Below are positions 31,201-36,570 of a DNA stretch of 64,000 nucleotides, piece after piece (position 1 is the first letter of the stretch; every line of letters starts with the position of its first letter). The notes under the pieces were generated by a model. The model had not been told where the DNA came from, did not search any database, and saw only the letters and a program-made list of their open reading frames with translations. The position numbers and the translations under genes are program-made. The stretch comes from Bifidobacterium castoris (lineage in GTDB: Bacteria > Actinomycetota > Actinomycetes > Actinomycetales > Bifidobacteriaceae): contig NZ_QXGI01000008.1 of NCBI RefSeq assembly GCF_003952025.1, positions 1 through 64,000 of the forward strand, in the 5' to 3' direction.

Positions 31201-31576
31201 CTACATGGTGTGGCTGCGCACGCCGCTCGCCATCGGCTCGCGCAAGACCGTGAAGGCGGCGCTCGCGACGTCGCTCGGCTTCGGACACGTCTCCGGATTC
31301 GCGGCGATCGTGCATCCGGGCGCCTTCGAGGCGGCCGTCGAGCACGCGCACGGCGCCGAGGCGCTCGCGGCGTGGCGCTCGCGGGCGAATGCGAGGCTTG
31401 CGGCCGGACGGCGCAGGTTCGAGGAGGGCATGATGGGGCGCGCGGCGCTCTACGAGCCGATCGACAACCGCCGGTTCCACGAGGACGGACGCGGCTATGA
31501 CGCGCATGAGGTCGAGAAGGCGATGCTGCTCGACCCGGATGCGCGACTCGGCGCCGACGGGTTCTTCGCGGCGTAG
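22223..31576 (+). CDS. fas: Type I fatty acid synthase, multidomain
   Basis: This 3117-residue protein carries all steps of fatty acid synthesis in one chain, as in other Corynebacteriales and Bifidobacterium Fas. Domains in order: acetyl transferase (LLGHSQGILGVH, Ser about 127), FMN enoyl reductase barrel from about 410, MaoC-type dehydratase (FARTSGDFNPIHTSH, about 1244), malonyl/palmitoyl transferase (FAGHSLGEYNALS, Ser about 1459), a Pro/Ala linker, acyl carrier domain (TNGVSSRRNQ, Ser about 1845), ketoreductase (VAVVTGVAPNSIAA, about 2151) and ketosynthase (VSACATAAVSLEE, Cys about 2761; KHDTSTNANDP; SQKSLTGHAKGGA). There is no phosphopantetheinyl transferase domain; acpS downstream supplies it. 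I chose the ATG at 22223; the frame runs open into accD, but nothing before 22223 matches. Confidence 0.96.
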   Translation: MSTASTASFMERLQHETHALMFAGQSTPWTTALAELMDEPTTAAALRAAAGRAHDLLAPVAAQLLATSGRDVDLFGFDANPATLGAAAEATASIEGIALTQLGALIDLDQLGYSPATARPVALLGHSQGILGVHMAQAIADAGSLDAAAARIDEILAIAALIGAAGTREARAQRIVRKAGDATPMLSVKGILPAQADALIARVADADGPISVAVVNSANHVVLSGHPQDLEAFADEARREHRRQARLRADKVRGGAVFDPVLEYLEVTLPFHSPLMEAAVERTVAWAAACGIDEERARTLAEEVLVRQVDWNTQVTELLRQHDPRTLWAIDLGPGMTIGKLCAAVAEGTGVGVVEAANAAQRAALATATDDPARLQDWSAYAPRLVDTPQGARVETAFTRLTGKPPVLLAGMTPTTVDPEIVAAAANAGYWAELAGGGQVTAEVFERHMAELGELLDEGRTVEFNAMFMDRYLWNLQFGSSRIVPKKRASGAPIDGVVVSAGIPELDEAVALVRSLNADGFPYVCFKPGTVEQIRQVVRIAQAVAPAKVLVQVEGGSAGGHHSWESLDDLLLATYAQVRGQRNLVLVVGGGIGTPERGADYITGAWATRYGRPLMPVDGVLVGTAVMTAKEAHTSPEVKRLLVETPGITAADAGADDVFAPLGEQWVPSGKSVGGVASGLSHLHADIYELENASARCGRLLVHVMKHPEELESRREEIIEALDQTAKPYFGDLKTMRYEDWARRFAELAFPWADGTYADRYLHLLQRIEARVIDLEQGAFTPMFQRRADVEADPFAALAALVEAYPAMRELTVTPADEAWFTELVREYPKPMPFVPAIDHDLLRWWGQDQLWQSEDPRYPADSVRIIPGPISVAGITTVDEPVADILDRFRDAMTARVAAAGDDVAADKSADPRFALLDGAPDAEDFIRRSPNISWIGHQTANPAYGTVRGDRTYELTHLGRDERSGVERFDLDIHLDTFWDDDPDGGATKHAVRDIVIPLNVAADATGMIPVVDRERLPEHVYRMLAATAGIGNTAITGDELTAMPQIAAADAAADGVDADAAPFGVAHAAYTLSANLGADHEAATGGALPIELTPSRIAPDALVGPAWPAIYAALGSVSVDGYPVIEGLLNAVHLDHLIALRVDEETLLAHVGEQVALTSWAEPYFESASGRVVTIHVRHTAADGTVLADETERFAIRGRAYSDELPAPAADDGGLDVDVAATPRRLLRRVNVKAPHEMTAFARTSGDFNPIHTSHRGAAISGLSRPLVHGMWLSATAQHAVQALDERGAHYEIAGWTYNMYGMVQLDDDVEISVERVGHVRHGGLALEVTCRIGGQLVSRATAVTRAPSSAFVYPGQGIQSQGMVLDERMKSPAARDVWERADKLTRDRLGFSILAVVRDNPKELTANGVTYRHPEGLLNLTQFTQVALATVAFAQTARMQEAGADIRPSYFAGHSLGEYNALSSFAHVIPLETVLELVFHRGSTMHHLIDRDAQGRSNYRMGALRPNQFGVDDAHVKAYVESVAEASGEFLEIVNYNLAGQQYAVAGTIAGLKALADDAARRVAEFGGKPAFMLVPGIDVPFHSSLLRKGVPEFRDKLDALLPAEIDYRGALEGHYIPNLVAAPFAMNKEFARLILDVVPSERIAAALADDAVWDAYAADDQKLGRLLLTELLSWQFASPVRWIETQALLFSDRTQGGLGVEQVVEVGLGNAPTLANLASKTLRLPQFARRQVAVYNVGRDEGRVYMTDSDPLVEDVDVEETTTENAPAAAAPAEPQPVAPAAAAPEAPAAPAAGVSGADVPDLAFRAHDGIRTLLAYAAKIRPEQIGDDDTTDTLTNGVSSRRNQLLMDISAELGVASVDGAAEASISDLSALVDKVAPNYKAFGPVLADIVRDRVRALFGAAGVKPAQIERRVHETWGLGDGWAKHVVAELTLGARDGASARGGDLATLAATSAANTNAANAMIDAAVQAVAAAHGVQVAMPSAGAALGGVVDSAALDAYAASVTGSDGVLAATARFVLGQLGVDAPAPLGDDDAEQAAVVAAVEAELGSDWPKQVAPRFDARQAILFDDRWASAREDLARAYYNGDVDAIAGDFTAAGDAVAKQAAWYAARTQDAALAARYGEIARQAAADKADVTLGYDGQVAVVTGVAPNSIAAQVVNGLLEGGATVIATSHSFKPSVKAWAQCSYREHARGDAKLWLVPANLSSYRDVDALVDWVGHVQRKTTGATTTELKPAYEPDLFFPFAAPPVHGSLADSGALFESQARLMLWGVERAIAGFAALGADTDVRHRLHVVLPGSPNRGVFGGDGAYGEVKSAFDAIVNRARSERAWSDRVTFAHPKIGWVRGTGLMGGNDPLVAVVERHGLTTYSTEQIAAELLKLTTAEARAQAARAPLDVDLTGGLGAEPIDIKALRAEAIADAALDMAEAEANAAADDVRVKALPSPHVPKQAAVDLADWERVNARPEDEIVIVSIGELGPWGSGRTRAEAELGIHADGDVDLSAGAVLELAWNMGLLSWADSPKPGWYDTDGNLVPESDIAERYHDEVVAKSGVRPFALGMGSDYRDGTDEEEAEVYLDHDVSFSVPTRAIAGEYIAMDAEHTSIMPDDESGEWTVTRHAGSMIRVPRRATMTRTVGGQFPDGFDPTKWGIPASMVGDVDPIALWNIVTTVDAYLSAGFTPTEILQAVHPSMVASTQGTGFGGMASMRKLYLDRFLGHEIPTDILQEALPNVVAAHVMQSYIGGYGNMVQPVSACATAAVSLEEGADKIALGKADFVVTGAIDDIGVESVIGFGNMNATANSREMLDKGIDPRFFSRANDRRRGGFVESQGGGTVLLTRGDIALRLGLPVAGVIGFVHSYADGAHTSIPAPGLGALAAGMGGRSSKLVRDLAALGVTPDDIAVVSKHDTSTNANDPNESELHNTLAHAIGREDGNPLFVISQKSLTGHAKGGACVFQINGITQLFRSGVVPANAALECVDPKLARDDYMVWLRTPLAIGSRKTVKAALATSLGFGHVSGFAAIVHPGAFEAAVEHAHGAEALAAWRSRANARLAAGRRRFEEGMMGRAALYEPIDNRRFHEDGRGYDAHEVEKAMLLDPDARLGADGFFAA

Positions 31577-31665
31577 CGCAGGCTGCGCGAGCGGCGTGGG
31601 ATACGGTGCCCGCGCCGCTGGTTGCCCGGGATGTGGCGTTGCGCTGCTTGATTGCGTCCCGCTCC

Positions 31666-32081
31666 GCGTATATGTGCGCGGAGCGGGACGCTGACCGGGC
31701 CTTGGGCGTGTCGGATGGCGTATGCGTACGCCGTGCGGCACGCCCCTGTGCGTTACGGCGTCCTGATACGCGTAGCCGTGCGCGGTATGGGACGCTGGTG
31801 GGCGTTGCGGCGTCGCGGGGCGCGTAGCTGTGCGCGGTGTGGGACGCCGAGGGATGCGTGGGCGTGCCGGGGAGCGTAGTTGTGCGCAGCGTAGGACGAC
31901 AAGGGGCTGGTTGGTGGCACGGGGAGCGTATGCGTGCGCGGGATGGGACGCTGGCGGGCGTTGTGGCGTCGCGGGTCGCGTAGTCGTGCGCGGTGTGGGA
32001 CGGTAAGAATCTGGTCGGCGTCTTGGACAGCGTATGCGTGCGCGGGACAGGACGCTGGCGGAAGTTGGACCGAGGTTCGCG
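31666..32081 (+). repeat. Degenerate tandem repeat, 52-bp period (family B, array 3)
   Basis: Unit starts are at 31666, 31718, 31770, 31822, 31874, 31926, 31978 and 32030: eight units, every step exactly 52. Conserved parts are GCGTA(T/G), GTGCGCG and GGGACG. The array lies between fas and acpS in the same orientation as arrays 1 and 2, some 20 kb away. No gene is supported in this 590-base gap. Confidence 0.9.
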
Positions 32082-32166
32082 CGTTTGCCGTTGCGCCTGG
32101 GGGAGAACGCGGATGCGGCGGCTATCGTGGTAGCGGCGGATGGCGATGATTAAGGAGGCCGCGGTG

Positions 32167-32622
32167 ATGACGATGCTGGGCGTCGGACATGATGTGGTGG
32201 ATGTGCGGGCGTTCGAGGAACAGCTCGGCATGCCCGGATCGCGTATGCGTGCGCTGTTCTCGGCGCGCGAACTGCGCCAGGTGCGGATGCGCGCCGAGCA
32301 GAAGCATGACGGTGAGGCCGTGCATCTCGCCGGCCGATGGGCCGCCAAGGAATCGGTCGTCAAGGCATGGTGCGAGGCGCTCGGCGCGGCGGTGAGCCCT
32401 TATACGCTCGACGATACGCCGTGGGCGAGCATCGAGGTGCTCAACGAGGCGAACGGCTGCCCGCGCATCGTGCTTGGCATCGACGTCGAAAGCCGACTGC
32501 GCAAATCGGTCGGGGCGCATGTGTTCGGCGACGCGAAACCGGAGCCGGATTTGCGCTGGCTCGTGTCGATCTCGCACGACGGCGGCATCGCGTCGGCCGT
32601 CGTCATGCTGTGCGCGCAATAG
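32167..32622 (+). CDS. acpS: Holo-[acyl-carrier-protein] synthase AcpS
   Basis: AcpS transfers phosphopantetheine from CoA to the serine of the Fas carrier domain. The 151-residue protein has the family start GVGHDVVDVRAFEEQL (usually GIDI-D), the metal- and CoA-binding WAAKESVVKA motif, and SISHDGGIASAVV at the end. AAGGAGG at 32152-32158 favours the ATG at 32167; the GTG at 32164 or ATG at 32173 could also be used. The gene follows fas after a repeat array and supplies the domain that Fas lacks. Confidence 0.92.
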   Translation: MTMLGVGHDVVDVRAFEEQLGMPGSRMRALFSARELRQVRMRAEQKHDGEAVHLAGRWAAKESVVKAWCEALGAAVSPYTLDDTPWASIEVLNEANGCPRIVLGIDVESRLRKSVGAHVFGDAKPEPDLRWLVSISHDGGIASAVVMLCAQ

Positions 32623-32880
32623 CGAGAACGATTGCGCGCAAGGCATGTGCGGCATATAGCATCGACTGCGTATGCCGCGCCGGATGTATTGCATCTTCGA
32701 GATGCCGTGACAGTCGTATGCGTATAGGTCGTCGCATGTACCTGCGATTTGTGCGGTCATGAATGCGGATGCGCGGAGCGCAACGCCTGTGCAGGCTGTG
32801 CCGGACGGCGCGCCTGGGCGCACGGCGACGCGGCATCGCCAAAGAATCCGGTGAATGCGCGCAACCGCAACGCCTGCGAT
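32623..32880. other. Gap between acpS and the tRNA-Gly promoter
   Basis: The roughly 260 bases contain no recognisable gene, repeat or terminator. Only the promoter at its right end can be supported. Confidence 0.3.
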
Positions 32881-32908
32881 TTGCGGTTGGCACGGCGTTG
32901 TGTATAAT
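32881..32908 (+). promoter_or_regulatory. tRNA-Gly promoter
   Basis: TTGCGG (32881-32886) and a perfect TATAAT (32903-32908) are 16 bases apart. Transcription would start near 32915, about 30 bases before the tRNA. Confidence 0.65.
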
Positions 32909-32944
32909 GGCACACGTTGTCCGGAACGATGTTTCGGGTGGCAC

Positions 32945-33018
32945 GCGGATGTAGCTCAATGGTAGAGCCTCAGTCTTCCAAACTGATTACGCGGGTTCGA
33001 TTCCCGTCATCCGCTCCA
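32945..33018 (+). tRNA. tRNA-Gly (anticodon TCC), prophage integration site
   Basis: The acceptor GCGGATG pairs with CATCCGC, the anticodon loop CTTCCAA carries TCC, and the T-arm GCGGGTTCGATTCCCGT is normal. CCA is encoded at 33016-33018. The 3' end meets the phage integrase region, so the prophage rebuilds the tRNA and uses its 3' part as attachment site. Confidence 0.95.
32985..33018. other. Probable attL core inside the tRNA-Gly 3' end
   Basis: Tyrosine integrases often recombine in the T-arm and acceptor part of a tRNA gene. The integrase starts 157 bases downstream. The exact core cannot be fixed because the right attachment site is outside the window. Confidence 0.45.
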
Positions 33019-33026
33019 GTGCGAAT

Positions 33027-33066
33027 AGGCCGCAAACCCTGAGAAATCAAGGGTTCGCGGCCTTTC
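33027..33066 (+). terminator. Terminator after tRNA-Gly, at the prophage edge
   Basis: AGGCCGCAAACCCT (33027-33040) pairs with AGGGTTCGCGGCCT (33050-33063) with one mismatch, then TTTCC. It is encoded by phage DNA and would stop tRNA transcription before the integrase. Confidence 0.75.
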
Positions 33067-33174
33067 CTGTATCTCAAGCCGCGTGCAAGATTTTCGCATA
33101 GATTCGCAACTTGTGCCCACGATAGGACGACCTATAGGCTGACCTACACCGCTGCAACGGGAAGGACATCCACC

Positions 33175-34386
33175 ATGGCACCATCGAAAACAACACGCCG
33201 CCCCAAGGGAACCGGAAGCGAAACCAAGGACGCAAATGGACGCTGGCACGCGATCCGCGAACTGCCCCCGAACCCAGTCACTGGCAAACGCCGCCGTATC
33301 AGCGCGATCGGCCGCACCCGTACCGAAGCCCGCTCCAAGCTCGAAGCCAAACTCGAAAAACTCGCCGCGCAGGGCTCCATCCCATCGGCGAAAGCACCAC
33401 ACCTGCGCGCCTACATGGACCACTGGCTCGACACCATCGCCACCCGCGTCAAACCACGTGTCCTCGAAACATACCGGGCCGAATGCAACGCGCTCGCATC
33501 CACCATAGGCGGCATGCGCCTCGACGCGATCACACCAGCCACCGTCGAAAACACGATGCTCGACCTCAGCGTCGGCAGATCCAGCAAAACGATCCTCAAC
33601 TACTGGACCCGGCTCAAGCAGATCCTCCACACCGCCACACGCGACGGCCTCATCGACTCGAACCCCGTCCTCATGACCGACCCGCCACGCGTCGAACCGG
33701 CCCCCACAGCCATCCTCGCCGCCGGACAGCCCGCACAAGCCATCGGCGCCGTGAGGGACGCCGGACCCACACGCCTGCTCGCCACCGACGACGAACGCGA
33801 CATGTGGGCACTGATATTCGCGCTCGCATTCGAAACCGGCATGCGCCAGGCCGAACGCTTCGCACTCACCCCAGCCGAACTTGTCACCAAAAACGGCATC
33901 CACGGCATACAGGTCGAATGGGAACTCCAACGACTCAACGGCACACCACACATACCCTCATGGCTCACCGCACGCCAGATCGACGCACACCACTGGCTCC
34001 TGCCGCCCAAAAGCCATCAGGGTAAACGCTTCGTACCCCTCAGCACCGAAACATGGCTCGCCCTCCAACACCGCGCCCGCACCCACCACATCAAACACAA
34101 CGAACTCATATTCACCACCTCCGACGGCAAACCACTCTCCGGAGCAATGGAACGACGCAGATGGAAGCAGGCGCTCGACGACGCAGGACTGCCATACGTG
34201 ACCATGCGCAGCGCACGGCACTTCTTCTCCACAGCGCTCGCACAATCCGGAGCCGCCGACGACGCACGAACCGCCATGATGGGCCACGCCAAAATCACCA
34301 CCACCGCCGGATACACCCACTGGGAGCCCGAGACCCTCGCCGCGCTCGCCGAACGGGCGCGCGCGGCTGTAGGCTCGGGACTCTAG
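33175..34386 (+). CDS. Tyrosine-type phage integrase
   Basis: The 403-residue recombinase inserts and excises the prophage at the tRNA-Gly site. It has an N-terminal arm-binding region rich in basic residues, a core-binding SAM-like domain at about residues 75-175, and a catalytic domain. The catalytic residues are visible: Arg224 (TGMRQAE), Lys in SHQGKRFV, the box II residues in MRSARHFFSTAL (Arg345, His349), MMGHAKIT and the nucleophile Tyr380 in AGYTHW. It points away from the tRNA. Its stop overlaps the convergent excisionase-like gene by four bases. Confidence 0.93.
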   Translation: MAPSKTTRRPKGTGSETKDANGRWHAIRELPPNPVTGKRRRISAIGRTRTEARSKLEAKLEKLAAQGSIPSAKAPHLRAYMDHWLDTIATRVKPRVLETYRAECNALASTIGGMRLDAITPATVENTMLDLSVGRSSKTILNYWTRLKQILHTATRDGLIDSNPVLMTDPPRVEPAPTAILAAGQPAQAIGAVRDAGPTRLLATDDERDMWALIFALAFETGMRQAERFALTPAELVTKNGIHGIQVEWELQRLNGTPHIPSWLTARQIDAHHWLLPPKSHQGKRFVPLSTETWLALQHRARTHHIKHNELIFTTSDGKPLSGAMERRRWKQALDDAGLPYVTMRSARHFFSTALAQSGAADDARTAMMGHAKITTTAGYTHWEPETLAALAERARAAVGSGL

Positions 34387-34586
34387 TCCGAGTGTTTCCG
34401 CGGCCTGCCACCGCCGGCACCACGGCCGGGGCGTGCCGCGTTCCACGCGTCGATCGTCTCCTCCTTCCAGCCGCGCGTACGGCCGATGTATGCGTCAGGA
34501 TCCGGCAGCTTCAAGTTGAGCAGTCCGCCCGCCGTGATGCCGAGGCGCTCGGCGACCTGCTTCACACCCAGATACCGCTCAACCAC
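34383..34586 (-). CDS. Excisionase-like helix-turn-helix protein
   Basis: The 67-residue protein begins ERYLGVKQVAERLGIT, the winged helix-turn-helix of MerR/AlpA/Xis-type proteins, followed by a wing-like stretch (PDPDAYIGRTRGWKEETI) and a basic tail. Such small proteins next to an integrase usually direct excision. It starts at GTG 34586, overlapping the stop of the small membrane gene before it, and ends within the last bases of the integrase gene. Confidence 0.7.
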   Translation of the reverse strand: MVERYLGVKQVAERLGITAGGLLNLKLPDPDAYIGRTRGWKEETIDAWNAARPGRGAGGGRPRKHSD

Positions 34587-34722
34587 GGTTTGCGCCTCCC
34601 ATCAGGGAGAACACCGCGGCGATGAGCGCGCAGCCGAACGTGACCAACGCAGGCCACGCGAACCACGCGCTCGCGGCCGTTCCAAGCGCGAACACCGCGC
34701 CCACTACCGATTCGTACCTCAT
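34579..34722 (-). CDS. Small membrane protein, 47 residues
   Basis: An ATG at 34722 opens a 47-codon frame whose product is almost wholly hydrophobic: VVGAVFALGTAASAWFAW and LVTFGCALIAAVFSLMGG, enough for one or two membrane helices. Its TGA (34581-34579) overlaps the GTG of the excisionase-like gene, which suggests translational coupling. It belongs to a compact minus-strand operon with the 41-residue gene upstream. Function is unknown. Confidence 0.55.
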   Translation of the reverse strand: MRYESVVGAVFALGTAASAWFAWPALVTFGCALIAAVFSLMGGANRG

Positions 34723-34763
34723 GATGCCTTCGACATGACCATGTGCGGAGATAGTCTGGGGCG

Positions 34764-34807
34764 GAGGGTTTCCGGATACTTGGGTTATTCGGAAACCCTC
34801 GCTTTTA
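34764..34807 (+). terminator. Hairpin between two small minus-strand genes
   Basis: GAGGGTTTCCGGATA (34764-34778) pairs with TATTCGGAAACCCTC (34786-34800) with one G-T pair, followed on the plus strand by GCTTTTA. It would stop plus-strand transcripts. On the minus strand it lies between two cotranscribed small genes and has no T-run, so it may be an mRNA stability element there. Confidence 0.55.
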
Positions 34808-34930
34808 CTTCCTCTTGGGTTTCTTCCTGACCTTGCCGATGGCCGTCAGGAGCGCGGCGAGCGATTTGACAAGGGCCGCGAGCCCCGCGAAGCAGATCCC
34901 CAGACTGGTGATGATCTCCGCCGGTGTCAT
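34805..34930 (-). CDS. Small membrane protein, 41 residues
   Basis: A perfect AAAGGAGGTGAC site lies just before the ATG at 34930. The 41-residue product has one hydrophobic helix (ITSLGICFAGLAALVKSLA and on to residue 31) and a strongly basic end (KVRKKPKRK). It is the first gene of the minus-strand operon leading to the excisionase-like gene, directly next to the palindromic operator. No function can be named; such proteins can be membrane-acting toxins or exclusion factors. Confidence 0.6.
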   Translation of the reverse strand: MTPAEIITSLGICFAGLAALVKSLAALLTAIGKVRKKPKRK

Positions 34931-34950
34931 GTCACCTCCTTTCTTTCGCT

Positions 34951-34987
34951 GACATATCTATAGTAACATAGTTACTATAGATATGTC
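34951..34987. promoter_or_regulatory. 37-bp near-perfect palindrome, probable operator
   Basis: The 17-bp arms starting GACATATCTATAGTAAC (34951-34967) are perfectly inverted at 34971-34987 around a 3-base centre. The element is AT-rich in GC-rich DNA and sits directly upstream of the minus-strand operon. It is likely a binding site for a dimeric regulator or the excision machinery. Confidence 0.65.
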
Positions 34988-35131
34988 AAGTCGGCACGCT
35001 GAAACTGGAACCGGACGCTGAATGGAAATCCCATGACGGAGATAGCATGGAGCAAACATCACAACACCGCCGCACGAAGCGCGACACACGGAAAGCGGAC
35101 GTCCGTAACAACGCCCGCATAGAAAGAAACC

Positions 35132-35653
35132 ATGGACGATGTGACTAAGGAAGAAGTGGATAGCCTGGAGGGCGTAGGAATCAATCCCACCTACGTTGCG
35201 AACAGTATCCTCAGGCGCGCCTTCACCGAAAGCATTCCTATCACGCCGATGAAACTGCAGAAACTCCTCTTCTTCGTTACCTGCCTCTACCAACGTGCCA
35301 CGAGAAGGCATCTTCTTACCGAATCATTCCAACCTTGGAAGTACGGACCAGTATGTGCTGCCGTCTATGACGAATTCAAGACGTTCGGCGCACAGCCAAT
35401 CGACCGGTACGCAACCGACGCACGCGGGCTCGCCACCGCAGTTAACGAGGCACAGGCACCCGCTTTTGCAGGCGCGCTAGACACCGTCTGGCGATCAATG
35501 AAACATTGCGGAGCCGTGGAACTGTCCCGACTCACGCACGTTCCCGGCTCATCCTGGAGCAAGGCTATCGCGGACCATAGGGACTTCATCGACAACGCCG
35601 TCATGGCTGACGATCACACATTCGACTGCATGCTCAGGGAGCCCAAGCGATGA
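35132..35653 (+). CDS. Panacea-domain (SocA-like) antitoxin
   Basis: The 173-residue protein has the Panacea/DUF4065 signature: TPMKLQKLLFFVTCLYQRA, then ESFQPWKYGPVCAAVYDEFK and a C-terminal LSRLTHVPGSSWSKA. Known family: Panacea domains neutralise many unrelated toxins encoded next to them, and SocA is a proteolytic adaptor-dependent antitoxin. The stop overlaps the ATG of the next gene (ATGA), which fits a two-gene toxin-antitoxin unit. Which of the two acts as toxin is inferred from the family, not shown. AGAAAG precedes the ATG at 35132. Confidence 0.8.
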   Translation: MDDVTKEEVDSLEGVGINPTYVANSILRRAFTESIPITPMKLQKLLFFVTCLYQRATRRHLLTESFQPWKYGPVCAAVYDEFKTFGAQPIDRYATDARGLATAVNEAQAPAFAGALDTVWRSMKHCGAVELSRLTHVPGSSWSKAIADHRDFIDNAVMADDHTFDCMLREPKR

Positions 35654-36051
35654 CAGAGGACGACAAGGGAGGTGTCCCCGACGACGCGGATTCGGACATC
35701 CCGTTCGAACCAGTCGAGGACACAAGTGTTCCGACTCAGGCGGTCAACGAGCCTGAACCGGAGGACATGAGCCGCAGAGATGGCCCGCAGTCGACGACCG
35801 CAGACAACTCGCTCGGCAGCATCACTGGTTGGCATCCATTCCTCAGGTTCCTCTATCGCGTGGCCGATATGGTGTATGCGTATATACCTGACCGCAAACG
35901 ACGAGTGCATATCTTTATTGGAGAACACCCAATCATATTCAAGTGCCTGTTCTGGTGTGACTTCGCGGTCGTTGTCGTCGGTGTCCTCGGTATCATAGCA
36001 GTCATCCTATTCGGCGCAGCCCGTACCGTCGGGATCTTGCCGAATGCGTAG
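35650..36051 (+). CDS. Single-pass membrane protein, candidate toxin partner of the Panacea protein
   Basis: The 133-residue protein has an acidic, disordered first 50 residues, a stretch with WHPFLRFLYRVADMVYAYI that may lie along the membrane, and one transmembrane helix at about residues 98-122 (FAVVVVGVLGIIAVILFG). It starts inside the antitoxin stop codon. I recognise no domain. By position it would be the toxin of a Panacea-type pair, possibly acting on the membrane; an alternative is a superinfection-exclusion protein. Confidence 0.5.
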   Translation: MTEDDKGGVPDDADSDIPFEPVEDTSVPTQAVNEPEPEDMSRRDGPQSTTADNSLGSITGWHPFLRFLYRVADMVYAYIPDRKRRVHIFIGEHPIIFKCLFWCDFAVVVVGVLGIIAVILFGAARTVGILPNA

Positions 36052-36151
36052 CGGTTCCTAAGGCATCGAGATTACGGGCTCAACACGAAATACTTGGCAT
36101 CGTCAAGGTGGTACGCCACACCCGGCGGCATCATCATATCCCGTGCATCCA

Positions 36152-36499
36152 TCACTGCACAATCAGACTCGGATTGTCATGCAGGCGCTCGCGGAACGCT
36201 TCGATGGCCCAGGGCAGCACGTTGAGCTCGCGTGCCATGCCGAGCGTATTGCCTTCGTACACAGCCTCGGCATACGCGAACTCGAGCGGGCTGATGAGCA
36301 TGGCGGCGGCCTCGATGTCCGCGCGCCGCTCCGTCCACCGGTCGCACCGGCAGCCGGCGTCATGATGCCGCGCGTGACTGATCTCATGCGCAAGCACGCA
36401 TCGGCGCTGCACGTCCGTCAGACGCGAATCCAACACAATCAGATCCAGACCGGGCGCGTATAACCCCTCATAGCCGCCCGGCAGCGGCTGTTCGGCCAC
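36152..36499 (-). CDS. ImmA/IrrE-like metallopeptidase
   Basis: The 115-residue protein has the zinc-binding HEISHARHHD motif (HExxH), preceded by GLYAPGLDLIVLDSRL and followed by RADIEAAAMLIS, as in ImmA/IrrE peptidases. These cut phage or element repressors and trigger induction. The only start in reach is a GTG at 36499. The frame is open further upstream with family-like residues (KLLKEASRWAR) but has no ATG, GTG or TTG before a TAG, so the gene may have lost its true start or uses the GTG. It lies downstream of the nuclease-like gene in the lysogeny operon. Confidence 0.75.
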   Translation of the reverse strand: MAEQPLPGGYEGLYAPGLDLIVLDSRLTDVQRRCVLAHEISHARHHDAGCRCDRWTERRADIEAAAMLISPLEFAYAEAVYEGNTLGMARELNVLPWAIEAFRERLHDNPSLIVQ

Positions 36500-36570
36500 A
36501 CGCGCCCAACGCGACGCCTCCTTTAGTAGCTTTTCCGTAGACTCTCCTTGGTGTCCCGAACGCTATGGGA

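Noticed and set aside
22244-31741. A 3165-codon open frame on the minus strand opposite fas
   Set aside because: It is the mirror of strong third-position GC bias in fas. The product is Arg/Asp/Val-rich without domains, and fas motifs on the plus strand are unambiguous.
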